A stretch of DNA of 64,000 bases, from positions 2,707,001 through 2,771,000 of the forward strand of contig JAQPZY010001419.1 in NCBI GenBank assembly GCA_029931535.1, written 5' to 3'. Positions within the stretch are counted from its first letter, which is position 1. Each line of letters opens with the position of its first letter. Positions 1-11,862 of the stretch are shown piece by piece. The stretch is from Margaritifera margaritifera (Eukaryota > Mollusca > Bivalvia > Unionida > Margaritiferidae). Position numbers and translations under genes: made by a program. A model generated the notes under the pieces. That model searched no databases. It had not been told where the DNA came from and saw nothing but the letters and a program-made list of their open reading frames with translations.

Positions 1-144
1 TCAAGAAAATTTTTACAAAAGAAAATGCACATATCATTATAAAAGTTATACTACTTAACATATTTTGGTAGAAGTTGTTGTGCATGTGAAGTAAAATGAA
101 GAAGTTCGCAAAGCAACATAAAATAGTGCACGGTCACTTTCCAC

Positions 145-1711
145 TTACTTTTTGCGTAGGGCTTGCTTCCATCTTTCATAAGGATCTATCGACCTTGGAA
201 GGCAACTCGAATCCGATTCATCGCTTAATTCACTTTCTGTCCAGAGATGCATACTTGTCTCCTTTAGAATTCCTTCCAGCTCAAAATGTAATCTTTTCAA
301 AGTCTGTATGGTTGGTTGTGCACTCATGATAGCTCTTAGTCTTAATGTTATTGGCTCCTTCAGCTTGTTTGAGAATTCATGTACAAAAGCGTCTCTCTTT
401 TCTGGAGACAAATGACGAGTCGAACTATTTTGGGGTCTGGTTTGGTTATCTTTGCAGCAGCTTTCCAGAAGGAATTCTATGTTCTTTAGGTTCAGCAAAA
501 TTTCCTTTGGTTCATCTCTTAGCATGCTAGCGACCATGAAAGAATGAATGTCAGGTCCTGGTATCTTAAATATCGGGACTAATTTGGAGGCGAACATAAT
601 TGCAACACGATCTGCTAAGCAGAGTGTAAAATAAGATATGGCAGATTCTCTATTCCTGTTTGCTTTCTGGAGGCATGTTTCAAATAGATCTTCATCTTCC
701 AGCATATGCTGTGTGGACACCTTAAAGTCTCTGATGAATTCATCTATGGAAATCAATCTATTACCTCGCAGATTAGAAACTTTTGTAACACTAAAAACGT
801 AAGTTTCAATGTGGACAAATGCCTTGACACACATTTCCTCCAAAATCTCACTCAATGCGGTAGATAAGGCGTCGTGTTCACTTTGAAAAATGACGGTCTT
901 TCTCATATTATACATTTTGAAATAATCTGGCAGAACGTCTTGTAAATGAGCTACAATATCATCTTTCTTGTCGTTCCTTCTGTCTCGGATGAAAAATAAT
1001 GGATTGCAACATTGAAAACAGTTTTTGAGCAACTGTGGTCCCTTAGAAACTTCAAACTGCAAAAACAAGAGCGTTGAACTAGGAATAAATTTTCACTTGT
1101 ACTGGATATGTTAATGTTCATGATATATTTTGTTTATAGTTGTGACAGTTTATAAAACAATTGTAAGAAGCAATATTTTTCCTAAATTACTTAAAATGCT
1201 CTGAATGAATAGATACATAGATAAACATATCTATCGTGATGGCAAAATATACCTGAAGTATTGCATAAAAGCCTTGATTTATGTGAAAATGATCTGTATC
1301 AAAAGGCATTAAATAACCATTCTCTGGATTTGTAAATGATATAGCATTTTAACCTTTGAAATGTCCAGTGAACCCATAGTATAGATGACAATCAAAGGTT
1401 TCATCTTTGCTTCATTGTCATTCCATCCTTCTGTATCAGTCAAGTGCAAAATCTCCCTCTCTTCTTCATATTCTGTATGATCTTTCAGGAGCTGCTGTAA
1501 AGTGATTTTTGTGTTTCCTGGTCCAATCACTGCGATTTTCAGATGGCTAGATGATATCACAGATTGAATGCGCTTGTTCAAAGATGGTAGATCATCATCA
1601 TTTCTGAGTCCATTTGGAAGATTATCTGTAAGAAGAAGATACAATTAAGTGTACTACTTAAAAATGAATTAGTATTTATTATGTTTTCTTTGTTGATCAC
1701 TCTCTCTCTCT

Positions 1712-1754
<43 letters not shown>

Positions 1755-3106
1755 TGAGCATGTGTGTTTGTGTGGACGAGTCTTAGCTAACAGACTGTAG
1801 ATCCGAGGCCCGAGCCATTGACAAACAGGCGAAATTAGATCTTCATTTTGTAAAGGGTGCTAATTTGTACGTACATTTCAAGAAAAACATAATGTTGATG
1901 TAGTTTATTTTAGAGAAAGGAGTTTATTTTGAGCTAGGTGTGATAACATTTTCCGCAAATGTCATAGTTTACCAAACATGTCGCAATAAGAAAATTACCT
2001 ATGGTTTTTATAAGTCTCGGACGGAAATCTTCCAGTTTGTCTCTAAAGTACGCATATCTTGGGTAAGCCTCATGGGGAAGCTTGAACAAGGTACAACGGT
2101 CTTCATCATTAAACACCATATCTTCTGGCACATCCATGTACACAGCTGAAAAATTATGAAGAAAAACAGGTGTTATAAAAAGACTATTAGAAGCTTTTTG
2201 GCTCTTTCATTGCACATTTATGTATCAACACTACATATTTACAATGTGTAATCTTTTACTCTGGCCTGTTGCAAAATTCTAGTCTCATGATTTCATGAGA
2301 AACTAATAATTTAAAATGACAAAACAAGTATAGAACAATCTAACCCTTAACTTCCAAGGGTACACCTCAACATGTTGGAATTAAGAATGACCTATTATAA
2401 AATGAAACATCAACACACATATGGGTTGTCAGGAAGAATGACACTGTCCTCGCATATTTATTATTGTATTCACACTCTCTCTCTCTCTCACTAGCTTTTA
2501 TTTCTATGTATGCAGATAATGAGCCTACGGATCGCTCAAATGCATGCAAGAACTTGAAATATGCTGACAATAGCAGATTTGTGAACTTGTTTCCAATCCT
2601 TCTTTTTACATAATGATTTTTGGGAAATGCAAAATATATAATATTTATCCGTTTGATCCTTAACAGTATCTTCAGCATTTTGTTTATCTATATCATGCCC
2701 AGGAAATATAAGATAAGTGTCTTTCCCAAAGACACACCGACGCAGCAGTCTCAGGCTGGTCTGGGTGGGTATCAAACTTATGATTCTTGGTTCAACATTC
2801 CAACAGAGCTACTGCAGTTCCCGCAAAATATACCCAGAGACGAATGGTAGAAGAGGTAATAATACTTAAGAGGACAGTCCAAAGTGGCAACATATGTTAA
2901 GAATATTACATACACAAAGGGATCAAAATGTTTTGACCAGAAGTCAAGAAAAGGTTTCTTATTTCTATATCTGTTAAAAAAAATAAGAATGGAATTTTTA
3001 GTAAACAAACCACCATCCCAGTGATAGTAAATTAAGCAGACAAATGTGTCAACTTTGAGAGATAAATTGTCATGTGCTTACCTGAATGTGGCCTGATCTC
3101 ATTCAT
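145..3106 (-). CDS. Four-exon gene, unrecognised protein of 463 residues
   Basis: Coding exons on the minus strand are 3106-3082, 2145-1999, 1625-1318 and 1056-145 (stop at 147-145). All introns are GT-AG: donors CAG|GTAAGC, ATAG|GTAATT and ATG|GTTATT; acceptors TTTTTCAG, TTCTTACAG and TTTTTGCAG. Phases match at each junction (the first exon ends with one base, the second with one, the third in phase 0), and the joined frame is open for 464 codons. The chosen start reads MNEIRPHS and has an in-frame TAA upstream, inside an exon that could begin at 3134 as 5' UTR. I do not recognise the family. Residues 87-99 (KIAVIGPGNTKIT) resemble a P-loop lacking the usual glycine before lysine, and DTEGW at 121-125 resembles a GTPase G3 motif, so a degenerate GTPase-like fold is possible. 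The C-terminal 300 residues are helical-looking with a charged, serine-rich tail. No signal peptide or membrane segment is evident. Exon structure is confident; function unknown. Confidence 0.7.
1714..1751. repeat. (AT)n microsatellite, preceded by (CT)n
   Basis: Uninterrupted alternating A/T in the intron between the coding exons at 2145-1999 and 1625-1318, next to a short CT run. Confidence 0.9.
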
Positions 3107-3134
3107 TATGACAATTTTGATTTTATTTTACATT

Positions 3135-4255
3135 CTGTAGCAAACACATAAATGGTTAAAATTGTTCAGATTATAACATTTTATTTGTTGTATGCAAGCC
3201 AAACAACATAAAATGCAAAGTTTAATTTTACAAGTATATATGTACTTTTTACCAAAATTAAGTATGCATTAATCATCTCCAGTTCTGGTGAATTTCTAAT
3301 TCCAAATAATATGGTATCTTCTGTTAAATTTAGCTCAATATGACATTTGTCTCAAAGAATGGACATAAAATTTATCAATACTGTTTTCACAAAATGACAT
3401 CCCAAAGCTCAAAACATCCAATAGCCTCATGCCTGGGGCCACTCTAAATCTAGATATGGCTCCTCTTGTATTATAAGTGAGTTGCCCGTCAGGCCTGTCC
3501 AAAAAACAAGTGAAAGAAATCTTGAGCCCACCGATGAAACGCTGCATTTTTGTTTTTAATTTCTTTAACGACACTGGTCATTTTTTACTACTCAGGTCCC
3601 TGCTAGACCTGATCTGCAAGTCCCTCTACATTACGAAGATCATCTACTTAATTGTATCAAATACAATAAACATTGTTTGTACAAAGCAAAGCACGTTACC
3701 TATGACAGTACTATTTATGTACTCTGTATTTCATTGGTCACCTATAATTAGTGCTCACTTGAATAGCATGAATTAAAATAAGTTGTCCCTTGCTCACGCT
3801 AACTTGGTAATGCATTGCTGGTTAAATATATCAAGCAGTACCTATGCGATTATTTGACAATTAAGCTAGCCTAGGGTATTAGTGACTTATAAAAGTCCCC
3901 AATACAACAATGGTTTTTTTTTTTACCCTAAAGGAACTGACATCATTATATTATATTTGAATCCATTTAGTTCAAAGAGTTGGTAGCCACTGATTTTATT
4001 GATACGGAGTGAGTGTTTTCTGTAATTGTGACACATCCACAGTACTATCGTATGAACTAATTACGAATTTGAAGCAACTGTCTTTACTGATTGATATTAA
4101 GAAAAGATCAATGACTCTTCAACTTCATTTCTATTTTCAACTTTGATTGAGAAACATGTAGATTTTTGCAACTTTCAGAAAACGAAACTACTCCAAGGCC
4201 CCCAAATACTTATCCCTACATACAGATCGTGATAAAATACAGACTGTACACTCAC
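3135..4255. other. Intergenic or intronic sequence without recognisable gene
   Basis: AT-rich sequence with short open frames only. No splice-consistent exon or repeat was recognised here. Confidence 0.4.
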
Positions 4256-4442
4256 CTGAAGGCACAGTCAGAAATCGCAACAGCAGAGGTGTATGCTAGG
4301 CATGCATAAATTGTGAAATTGTTGGAAACCTCGTTGGTTGTGAGCCCCTTTTCAGATTTTTTTTTAAAGAGACTTGCCCTGGGCCTGTGTCTGAAAATTT
4401 CTTTGAGCACTGAAGCAATCAGACAATGGTTGACATCAGGAC
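4256..4442 (-). CDS. Candidate internal exon related to the last exon of the gene at 145-3106
   Basis: A 187-base stretch lies between a good acceptor (TTTTCCTCCAG) and a strong donor (CAG|GTGAGTG) on the minus strand, and is open in one frame. Its first residues (GPDVNHCLIASVLKE) align with GPDIHSFMVASMLRDE near residue 326 of the neighbouring gene, where that region lies in the middle of one large exon. Splicing it onto the exon at 3134-3082 would reach a stop after two codons, so it probably belongs to a paralogue or a decayed copy and not to the same transcript. A second, poorer copy of its middle part lies at about 4620-4710. Confidence 0.4.
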
Positions 4443-4619
4443 CTGGAGGAAAACATAGCTTTATGTTAAATGTTTAATGAGTCGAATAAACAGTCATTGT
4501 AATATGATCTTTGTTTATTTTGTTTCATATTTATAGTACAGCATTGTCAACGTTGTGTCAAAATAATAGTAAAATAAATAGGGCCCTTTGGGACACATGG
4601 AATTGGAGTCAGTGCTAGT

Positions 4620-4710
4620 GGAAATTGAGTCAGGGCATGCGATTTTTTAAAAGTCACATGCCATGGGCCTGTGTCTGAAAAAAAAAATTTTGAGCACTGC
4701 ATCCAAAAAT
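4620..4710 (-). repeat. Degenerate partial copy of the 4256-4442 exon
   Basis: The plus-strand text GGGCCTGTGTCTGAAAA followed closely by TTGAGCACTG occurs at about 4380-4415 and again at about 4664-4698, in the same orientation, about 285 bp apart. The second copy has a longer A run and has lost the reading frame. It could be a local duplication, or both could come from one dispersed repeat. Confidence 0.45.
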
Positions 4711-4953
4711 AAATTAAACAGAGACTCTTCGGTTTCATTACAAAAGTACATAATGATGATTCCGAGATTTTCATTTTAAACAACCTACTATTAGTGTAGA
4801 TAATTCTGTGGAACTTTGTATTGAAAACTCTGAAGTCCTGTATCCTCAACAGAACAGAAGGGAAAACAAATATTGATTCCCAATCTTCGTGTGAATAATT
4901 ATAATTTAAAACCGAGTTCCATTTAGCTTCATCTGAACTGGAAGTCTTTTTAC

Positions 4954-5007
4954 TTTCCTCATATATAACGTATAAAATGATTTCCTCATATATAACGTAT
5001 AAAATGA
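4954..5007. repeat. Perfect 27-bp tandem duplication inside the LINE remnant
   Basis: Bases 4954-4980 are repeated without change at 4981-5007. The unit begins TTTCCTCATATATAACG. Its lack of divergence, within otherwise decayed sequence, means it is recent. Confidence 0.9.
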
Positions 5008-5894
5008 TTTCGCAATTTTGTCCTGCTTCCTGAGAAGCTTATATTTTCATGTAGTGGCGACTCTAATTTCCTAGCATTTCTAATAGTTTTTCCAAGTTCC
5101 TGGTATAGTGTCAAGAACTCCACAGAATTAGGCAGAAGTAATATTCATATTAAATTTTTGTATGAACTCGTATGCAAGGAACATGCCATCTTCCTTAATT
5201 ATGTTATTAATGAAAAATACAGACTTTTCACAACATTTCTTCAGAAAGATTGTGTTATCATTTATATTGATATATTTATTATCCCAGAGTGGCATGGATA
5301 AAATTTGTTCAGGCGTTGGGTTGGTCTAGTCATCCAATTCTGCACATGGAAAAAAACACATCTTTCCAAACATTTTTTAATTTCTGTGAAACTTTGTGGA
5401 GTCCTTCTTTCTGTCAAAAAATATTGTCCCCCCCAAACTCTTCAAGGATGTTTATAAGAAAAAGTGTCCACGATGAATGATTGAGTGGATCAATTATTGT
5501 GTTTTTTTTATCCACGTGATCTTAAGTGCATGACAAAAAGACTGAATGTGTGGAATCTTCCACCCATGATCTTAATAGTTACTGACTAGAATGTTCCTTT
5601 TAATTTTGTCACCTTTTCCACTTCAAAGGAAGTTAGAAATGACTGTTTGAATATGTTGCTTATTTCCTTTGGAGGGTCAGGAAATGACATAAAAAAAGTG
5701 AACAAGCATAGGCAAAGCTAAAGATTTAATTACTGTATTTTCCAACCATGGACAGTTGTCTAAAGGATCAATTAGCAAGTAATGTTTTAACTGATTCAAT
5801 TTTCTCTATATAATTTACTACAGCAGTATTGCTTTTGCTCAAATCAAATTTAACTCCAAGAAGCGCAAAACGACCAGTGTGATTCAAAGTACTG

Positions 5895-6096
5895 TTTATA
5901 CTCGCGTATAATCCGGGTCCAAATGCAAACAACATAGACCCTGATAATGCTCCAGCAGATCAGGGTCTATGCTGTTTGTTCTACTGATTAGTCCTAACCA
6001 ACTGCATAGACCCAGATCTGCTGGCACATTATGCGACGGCAGATCTGGGTCTATGCATTTTGTAGTTGGTATAGGATAATACGTGAGTATAGACGG
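5895..6096. mobile_element. Hairpin (fold-back) MITE-like insertion in the LINE
   Basis: The outer ends form an imperfect inverted repeat (about TTATACTCGCGTATAATCC at the left against the complement of the right end at 6076-6092). Inside are two perfect stem-loops: 5933-5944 with 5960-5971 (12 bp), and 6004-6021 with 6039-6056 (18 bp, GCATAGACCCAGATCTGC). LINE coding sequence resumes on both sides, so this is an insertion. No transposase is present, and the target duplication is not clear. Confidence 0.7.
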
Positions 6097-8395
6097 TAAT
6101 ATTTTCTGCTGTTCTGAAGTGCTTATTGCAACCCCTTTTTGCAACAAGCCATATTACCTCGGTTTTGTCAAAGTTCACCCAAATCCTGAGCAGCATGGGA
6201 AGCTATCAACAGTGTAGAGGGAAGTATCATCGTCAGCTAATAAGAGAGTTGAATCATCTGCATATTGACTTATCAGGTATTCAGAGTTGTTAATATTTAT
6301 ACCATTTATATCTGGATTGTATTTTAGTGCCGCGCTTATTAACTCAAGAGCTATTATGAATAGATATGGTGAAAGGTGGTCATCCTTCTGACGCCATGCT
6401 ACATAGGGAAAAATTGAAAGCAGTACCCATTATTGAGCACACAGCCAGATATATCATGATAAAAGGTTTGAAACAGTTTCAAGATAGATGGACCAAAACA
6501 GAAAAATTCTAAAGTCTTCTCTATAAAAGACTCTTCTATTGAATCAAAAGCTTTTTTCAAAATCAAGAAGAACTAAAAGTGATGGAATGTCATCGTCCTC
6601 TGTTGTTTCAATTAAATAAAAAATGAGACGTGCACAATCACCGATATATCAACCCTTAAAATTAAAAAAAAAACACGCAGATTGTGTTTCACTTATTAGC
6701 TATGGTAATGCCTTCTTTATTTTGTGAGCAATAGAAGATGATGCAATTTTTAGATCAACATTCAAGAATGAGATGGGTCGTGAATTTGATTAGATACAAT
6801 TTTGATTTTCCTCCTTTAGAAGTACATGTGATACTCCTTGCCTCTGTGTAACTGATAGACTATTGTTTTCATATTCATAATTTAGGGCTGTAACCAAAAA
6901 AGGCCACATGTCAGCCCAGAATTTTTTTTATGGAACTCGGCAGTGAAACCATCTAAGCCAGGCGACATGCCATTCTTCATGTTTTTCGTGTGTATAGGCA
7001 TTCTTGCAAAAACAAGAGGACCTTCAAGTGCTTCTTTCCCATCTGCAGATAACTGTATTCAAATGAGAGTTACTGACTTGGGGATATCAAGTTGAGTAAA
7101 GGTTTTTGCAAATGGTTTTCTGTTTCATTAAAATGCTATTCAGATCTGTTAATTCACATCCATCATCAAGGATAAGCTTAGATATCATTTTGTCAGTATA
7201 ATGCCTTTTCTCAAGGTTACACAAGAATTTAGAACTTCTCTCCCACTCTACTTTTCACCTTACTTTTGCTCTTAAAATCATGCCTTTAACTTTTTTTTTT
7301 GCCAGATATTTTTCTAATTTATTTAGAGTATGCCAATCTCATTGACCTTATCTTTGAAATTGTAATTATAATATAAACATTTTAGTTTAGATTCAATCGC
7401 TCTTTCTCTTTTAGTCTTTTTTTTAAATAGAAGTATCATTAGTTTAAAAGTTTCCCAAAGCAATTGATCACTTATATTAAAATTATCTGCATCATGATTA
7501 ATATTACCAATATTCGTTTTATATTGATCAATAGAAGCAGATATTTAATTTTTATGATATCTACAAATTCACGGTCACTTAAAAGCTATTATTACATTTC
7601 CGTGTACCTTGTCCTCTTATTTGGTCACTAAATTTAAGGTGATGGAAACAGGAGAATGATCACATTTGTAAAAGATGTCGATATTACAACTTATCAGATA
7701 TGTGTGAAGATCTGATGATATTAGAAAGTAATCTAGCCTTGCCTATTTTTTAAAAGGGCCTCTCCAGCTACATGTATATCTTCTAAGAGTGGGTTTTTTC
7801 TCTCTCCAGATATCTATAAGGTCACATTCTTCCATAACTGAATGTATTTGTTTATGTGCATACTTCTTCTTATTATTTGCATAGTTAATTGTATCTATAA
7901 CATAGTCCAATGGCACATTCCAATCTCCTCCAACTATTATGGATGAATTATCCAATTTTTCTATATGTGCACGGAGTTGTTTTTAAAAAAAAGGACTGAC
8001 TTAGTTTGGTCCATAAAGTGCTACTAATATTATTTTTTAAAAATTTAAAATGGCATCTAAAATAATCTACATGTAGTGTCCCCTGGATCCTTTATTTCTG
8101 TCAATATTTCATATTTGAATGTATTCTTAAATAATATGGCCACTCCTCTGCTGCTGCTTGAATGAGAACAAAACGTTGCTTCAAAACACCATTCTCTTTT
8201 CCAGTAACTTTCTATATTTTTTTGTAGAATGAGTATCTATTTATAGGATTATATCATACTGGTCCCTACATCTCGAGAAAATAAATCTCCTTTTAATCTT
8301 GTTTGTAAGCAATCCTCGACAATTAAGATTCCCAATAACTAAATTACTCATATATAAGAGGGTGAAATCCGTAACTTAGATATATTTTTCAGCAC

Positions 8396-9085
8396 CTCAG
8401 CTAATTTGTAGCTGTGAAGAAGGCTGACAATTATACAACCAACATGTTGTTCCTGTTCAAACCATTCCCTGAAAAACAAAAAGTTTAATGGAAAAAAACA
8501 AACCCAACCCAATATTTAAAATGATGCCTCCTTGAGTGACTCTGAACATCTTGAGCCCCAAAACATTATCTTGGCAATAAGCTCAAACTTCTTAAAGAAT
8601 AATCAGGATATTATTATTAAAAGTAGCTGTTATTTTAGTTATTATGACCATATTGTATGGTTAGTAGGCTTTTGCTGCTCCAAACAGACTTGTACATAAC
8701 AAAGAAAATTGAAAAACGTTATATTTAATCTATTAATTCACAGGTAAAAAGTTGCATTGATAAAAGTATTGCCAGCTGGCAACTGGTAACCCTGCAAGTC
8801 ACTATTAGACCTAACCCCTTGTTAAAAAAAAAAAAAATATGTGACAGCTGAATGATATCGAAAAAAAGTTTCATATTCTCCTGTTCTAGATCATTGTAGG
8901 AGAATGCACGAGTATACTTTTGTGTCCATTTCAATCAGTAAAGAACCTCAAAAATAGGTATCTAAACTCTGTGAGCGTTGCAATCGACCACAGGTTTATT
9001 ACACAAGTGGCTAATGTAAGCTTAATGCTGACAAAAAGCAAAAGCCTGAAGGAAAAAAAATCATGTCGAGCGACAAAAGCTCCTA
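8396..9085. other. No gene recognised
   Basis: AT-rich sequence with poly-A runs; only short chance open frames were seen. Confidence 0.35.
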
Positions 9086-9262
9086 AGATTACTCCTATGA
9101 CCGTTCTGACACCGGACCCTCTCTATCATGCTACAAAAGACACGGGTCTGACACCGGACCCTCTCTATCATGCTACAAAAGACACGGGTCTGACACCGGA
9201 CCCTCTCTATCATGCTACAAAAGACACGGGTCTAGTTTCAGAACGGGTCATAGGAGTAATCT
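9086..9262. repeat. 42-bp triple tandem repeat bounded by inverted repeats
   Basis: Three identical 42-bp units occupy 9105-9146, 9147-9188 and 9189-9230; each begins TCTGACACCGGACCC and ends GACACGGG. They are flanked by an inverted repeat of 24-25 bp (9086-9109 and 9238-9262, one inserted G in the right arm). The arrangement suggests a small non-autonomous inverted-repeat element whose core expanded. Confidence 0.8.
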
Positions 9263-9738
9263 AAGGAACTCTTGTCACTTAACACAGTGCATGCGACAGT
9301 AACTGATCACTTTTTGTATAAATGGTGTTACTGTACCATGCTTATTTATAACTTTTTGTGGACACACTATACATGATTGGAATGAAAATGATCTCTTACC
9401 TTCTGATGTAAAACTGTTCACTAAATAAAATTATTAAGAGAGCAATATCGATTATAATCAGTGCTGTTTTAAAGACATTACGGGATCACTTGACAGTAGT
9501 GGATCACGAGATCAGGTCAAGGTACACTCTTGGGGGTAATCTCAAAACAGCTCATTTTAGCTACAGTGAGTGAGTTGGTTGAGTTTCATCGCACACCAGC
9601 ATGAAATTGGCTGTATGGCACCATACATGATTGAAAATGTTGGTTTCAGTCACATCTCATTTTAAACCAAGATAGGAAGTAGGGCAAAACAATGAAAAAA
9701 ACACCTTTTTATTTAAAATACAACCTGAGAAAACAGTT

Positions 9739-9951
9739 TCACAAACTGGCAGTGACTATATATTTTTCTTCCTTTTTCACCATAGTTAACATAATTAACT
9801 CGTTTTCAACAGAAAAATAACTCTGACATTTCCCCTCACAGGGGATGCCGAAATCGGCGTACAAGTATGCATACTTTTCATTTTGGATGCTGGAAAATTC
9901 CAAAGAGCTAAGTAGTCTGTACGCAAGTTTTTCTTTCGGCGAAATTCTCAC
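9739..9951 (-). other. Unassigned 70-codon open stretch
   Basis: A minus-strand frame opening upstream of 9951 and ending at the stop near 9741 encodes a balanced amino-acid composition (for example SSIQNEKYAYLYADFGIPC) that does not look like simple repeat translation. There is no ATG at its left end and no clear splice acceptor. It could be a terminal exon or a relic of a gene, or chance. No family is recognised. Confidence 0.2.
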
Positions 9952-10400
9952 TTATTAAATCCATTTATAAAAAGGAAGTATCAATCATATAGTGTGTGAG
10001 CTATCAACCAAACTTCAACTAATTGTAATGTGATTAGGTGAAGCAGCATAGGTAAGAACTTAGCACACAAGAAGATTAAGATACCCGTTAATTTATTGTC
10101 GGTGCCTAGCGATCATTTTGATTAGATGTGCGTGTGCTTTGACACCTCTCTTTGATAAGCTTCATAAACATTACTCAGCACAGTTTTAATCCATCATATT
10201 ATAAATCCTTACTCGATGTTTGGAACACTTGGCTTTTGTCATATATTGTATTTAGAAAAATAGTGCCAAGCTTTGAGACTTATTTTGTTTATTGGAGGAA
10301 TATGAGCTCCCATGTTGATCATCATAAAATCAACTGTTTTTCGGTGTCATGTACAGATATACTTTTGTTTTTGAGTGATTATCATACATGTACTTTTCAG

Positions 10401-10914
10401 ATGGCAACTTTACATAATTTCTTTGGTGCCAAGCGCAAGGCTACAAATGAGCCAGATTCTCGCAAGACTGGTCAACAGAAATTAATAGATACATCTAGTG
10501 TTGATAAAGAAAACAGAATGCCAAAGAGACTGAGAGATTCGTGGAAGGAGTCTGCAGGAAGCATGCTTGGCAGTGTGCAGGAGATACTCAGACTTGTTTT
10601 CAGACTTTGCTGTTTTAGCTGAAGTGTTGCTGGTTTCACCTATAACATCAGTGGCTTGTGAGCAAGGTTTCTCATAACATAATCACATCAAGACAAAGGG
10701 CTGTGGATGTTTAAGACAAGAAGCTGTAATGAAATTGATGAGGGTGATCGAGGAAGGTCCAGAACTTAGGGATTTTGATCCTAAACCTGCTGTTGAGAAA
10801 TTTTTTAAAGTTTGTTTAAGAAAGAAGAAGATTAAAAGAAAAAAGTTAATGGAATATGGTCATTTTTTCTTCTCCCAATATCTTGGCAAATTTATTGATC
10901 TGAAATGGAATTAA
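10401..10914 (+). pseudogene. Internally deleted hAT-family transposase
   Basis: The segment starts at an ATG directly after an acceptor-like TACTTTTCAG, encoding MATLHNFFGAKRKA and a basic, polar stretch, and then jumps into the C-terminal dimerisation region of hAT transposases: LLVSPITSVACEQGFS in one frame near 10620-10670 and GPELRDFDPKPAVEKFF near 10755-10805 in another. In full-length hAT proteins several hundred residues with the catalytic core lie between these parts, so the copy is an internal deletion and has at least one frameshift. It cannot encode active transposase. The N-terminal L-x-x-FF pattern resembles a PCNA-binding motif with methionine in place of glutamine, which is only suggestive. 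Flanking inverted repeats were not found by eye. Confidence 0.65.
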
Positions 10915-11793
10915 GCTAATTAAATAAATTAATATAGAAATGAAAGTGTAATCTCTTCCTCGATTCCTTCTAGCTGCACAAAATTAAAGAATGGGAAGGT
11001 AACATCATTGAGAATTGTTATAGTTGTAATGTCACAAACAATCACAATTATCACGGTTATCAACTGCCTTACTTTTTCATTCATTTACTAAAACACTAAA
11101 TATTTCAAAATGAATAAGCACTAGCAATCTGATGACATATATATTGGTGATGCAACAACACACACATAATGTTCTGGAAGAAAAAAAAAGTATCATTATT
11201 GGGACTCCTAGTTTAGGGCTTGGACAGCAACTTTTTCAAGGAAGGAGTCCTGGACTGCAACTTTCAAAATCCTATGTAGAACCCTGCCTCATTCACCAAT
11301 TCACCAGCTACTGCAACAAGGATGATCCAATATTGTCATATTCATATGGGCACATTCATGTTAATTTCTAGACGATTATTGCAGCTTTTTATGTAAACAA
11401 TGATGTAACGCATTCCAAAATATATGGTTTCTAAAATAATACCTGATTTATGTGTTTTACCTGGGCAATTGTTCAGATTTTTCAGCAATTCTTGGAAGTG
11501 TGTTTCTGATTGAGGCCAAAATGCCACTTTATTTGGAAGAATGCATTTTCGTTTTACAGACTTAAATTAGACTGTTAGGATTTACGCAATTGATTACGGT
11601 AAATGAGTGCAGTGCAACATAATTATCCTGGTCAATTTAGTAATTGGCATGAAAAGCAGCAACAAATGTGGAAATGATCCGTTACTGTCGCACGCACTGT
11701 ATGTTTTCCTTTTTTTTTCTTCAGGCTATTGCTTTTTGTCAATATATTATGCTTGTGTCAGCCACCTGTCATTTATATATTCTTCTATAGCTT

Positions 11794-11862
<69 letters not shown>

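Larger units (their letters stand above)
4860..8395 (-). mobile_element. Decayed LINE (non-LTR retrotransposon) ORF2
   Basis: Read on the minus strand, pieces in several frames follow the order of a LINE ORF2. An apurinic-type endonuclease lies at about 8390-7600 (GGDWNVPLD, then DLIDIWR and RRYTCSW, then DHSPVSI). A reverse transcriptase lies at about 7200-6150 (RPISFLNVD, KKAFDSIE, NNG, and the catalytic QYADDSTLLLADD with YADD at 6264-6253, then KTEVIW). The C-terminal region spans about 5880-4860 (FALLGVKFDL). Many stops and frameshifts show it is dead. A hairpin element at 5895-6096 interrupts it between the KTEVIW and FALLGVKF motifs. The order EN-RT with this motif style suggests an L1-like clade, but the clade is not certain. 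ORF1 was not seen upstream. Confidence 0.8.

Noticed and set aside
9460..9560. Possible small inverted-repeat element (GCTGTTTT near both ends)
   Set aside because: The match is short and gapped, and no target duplication was seen.
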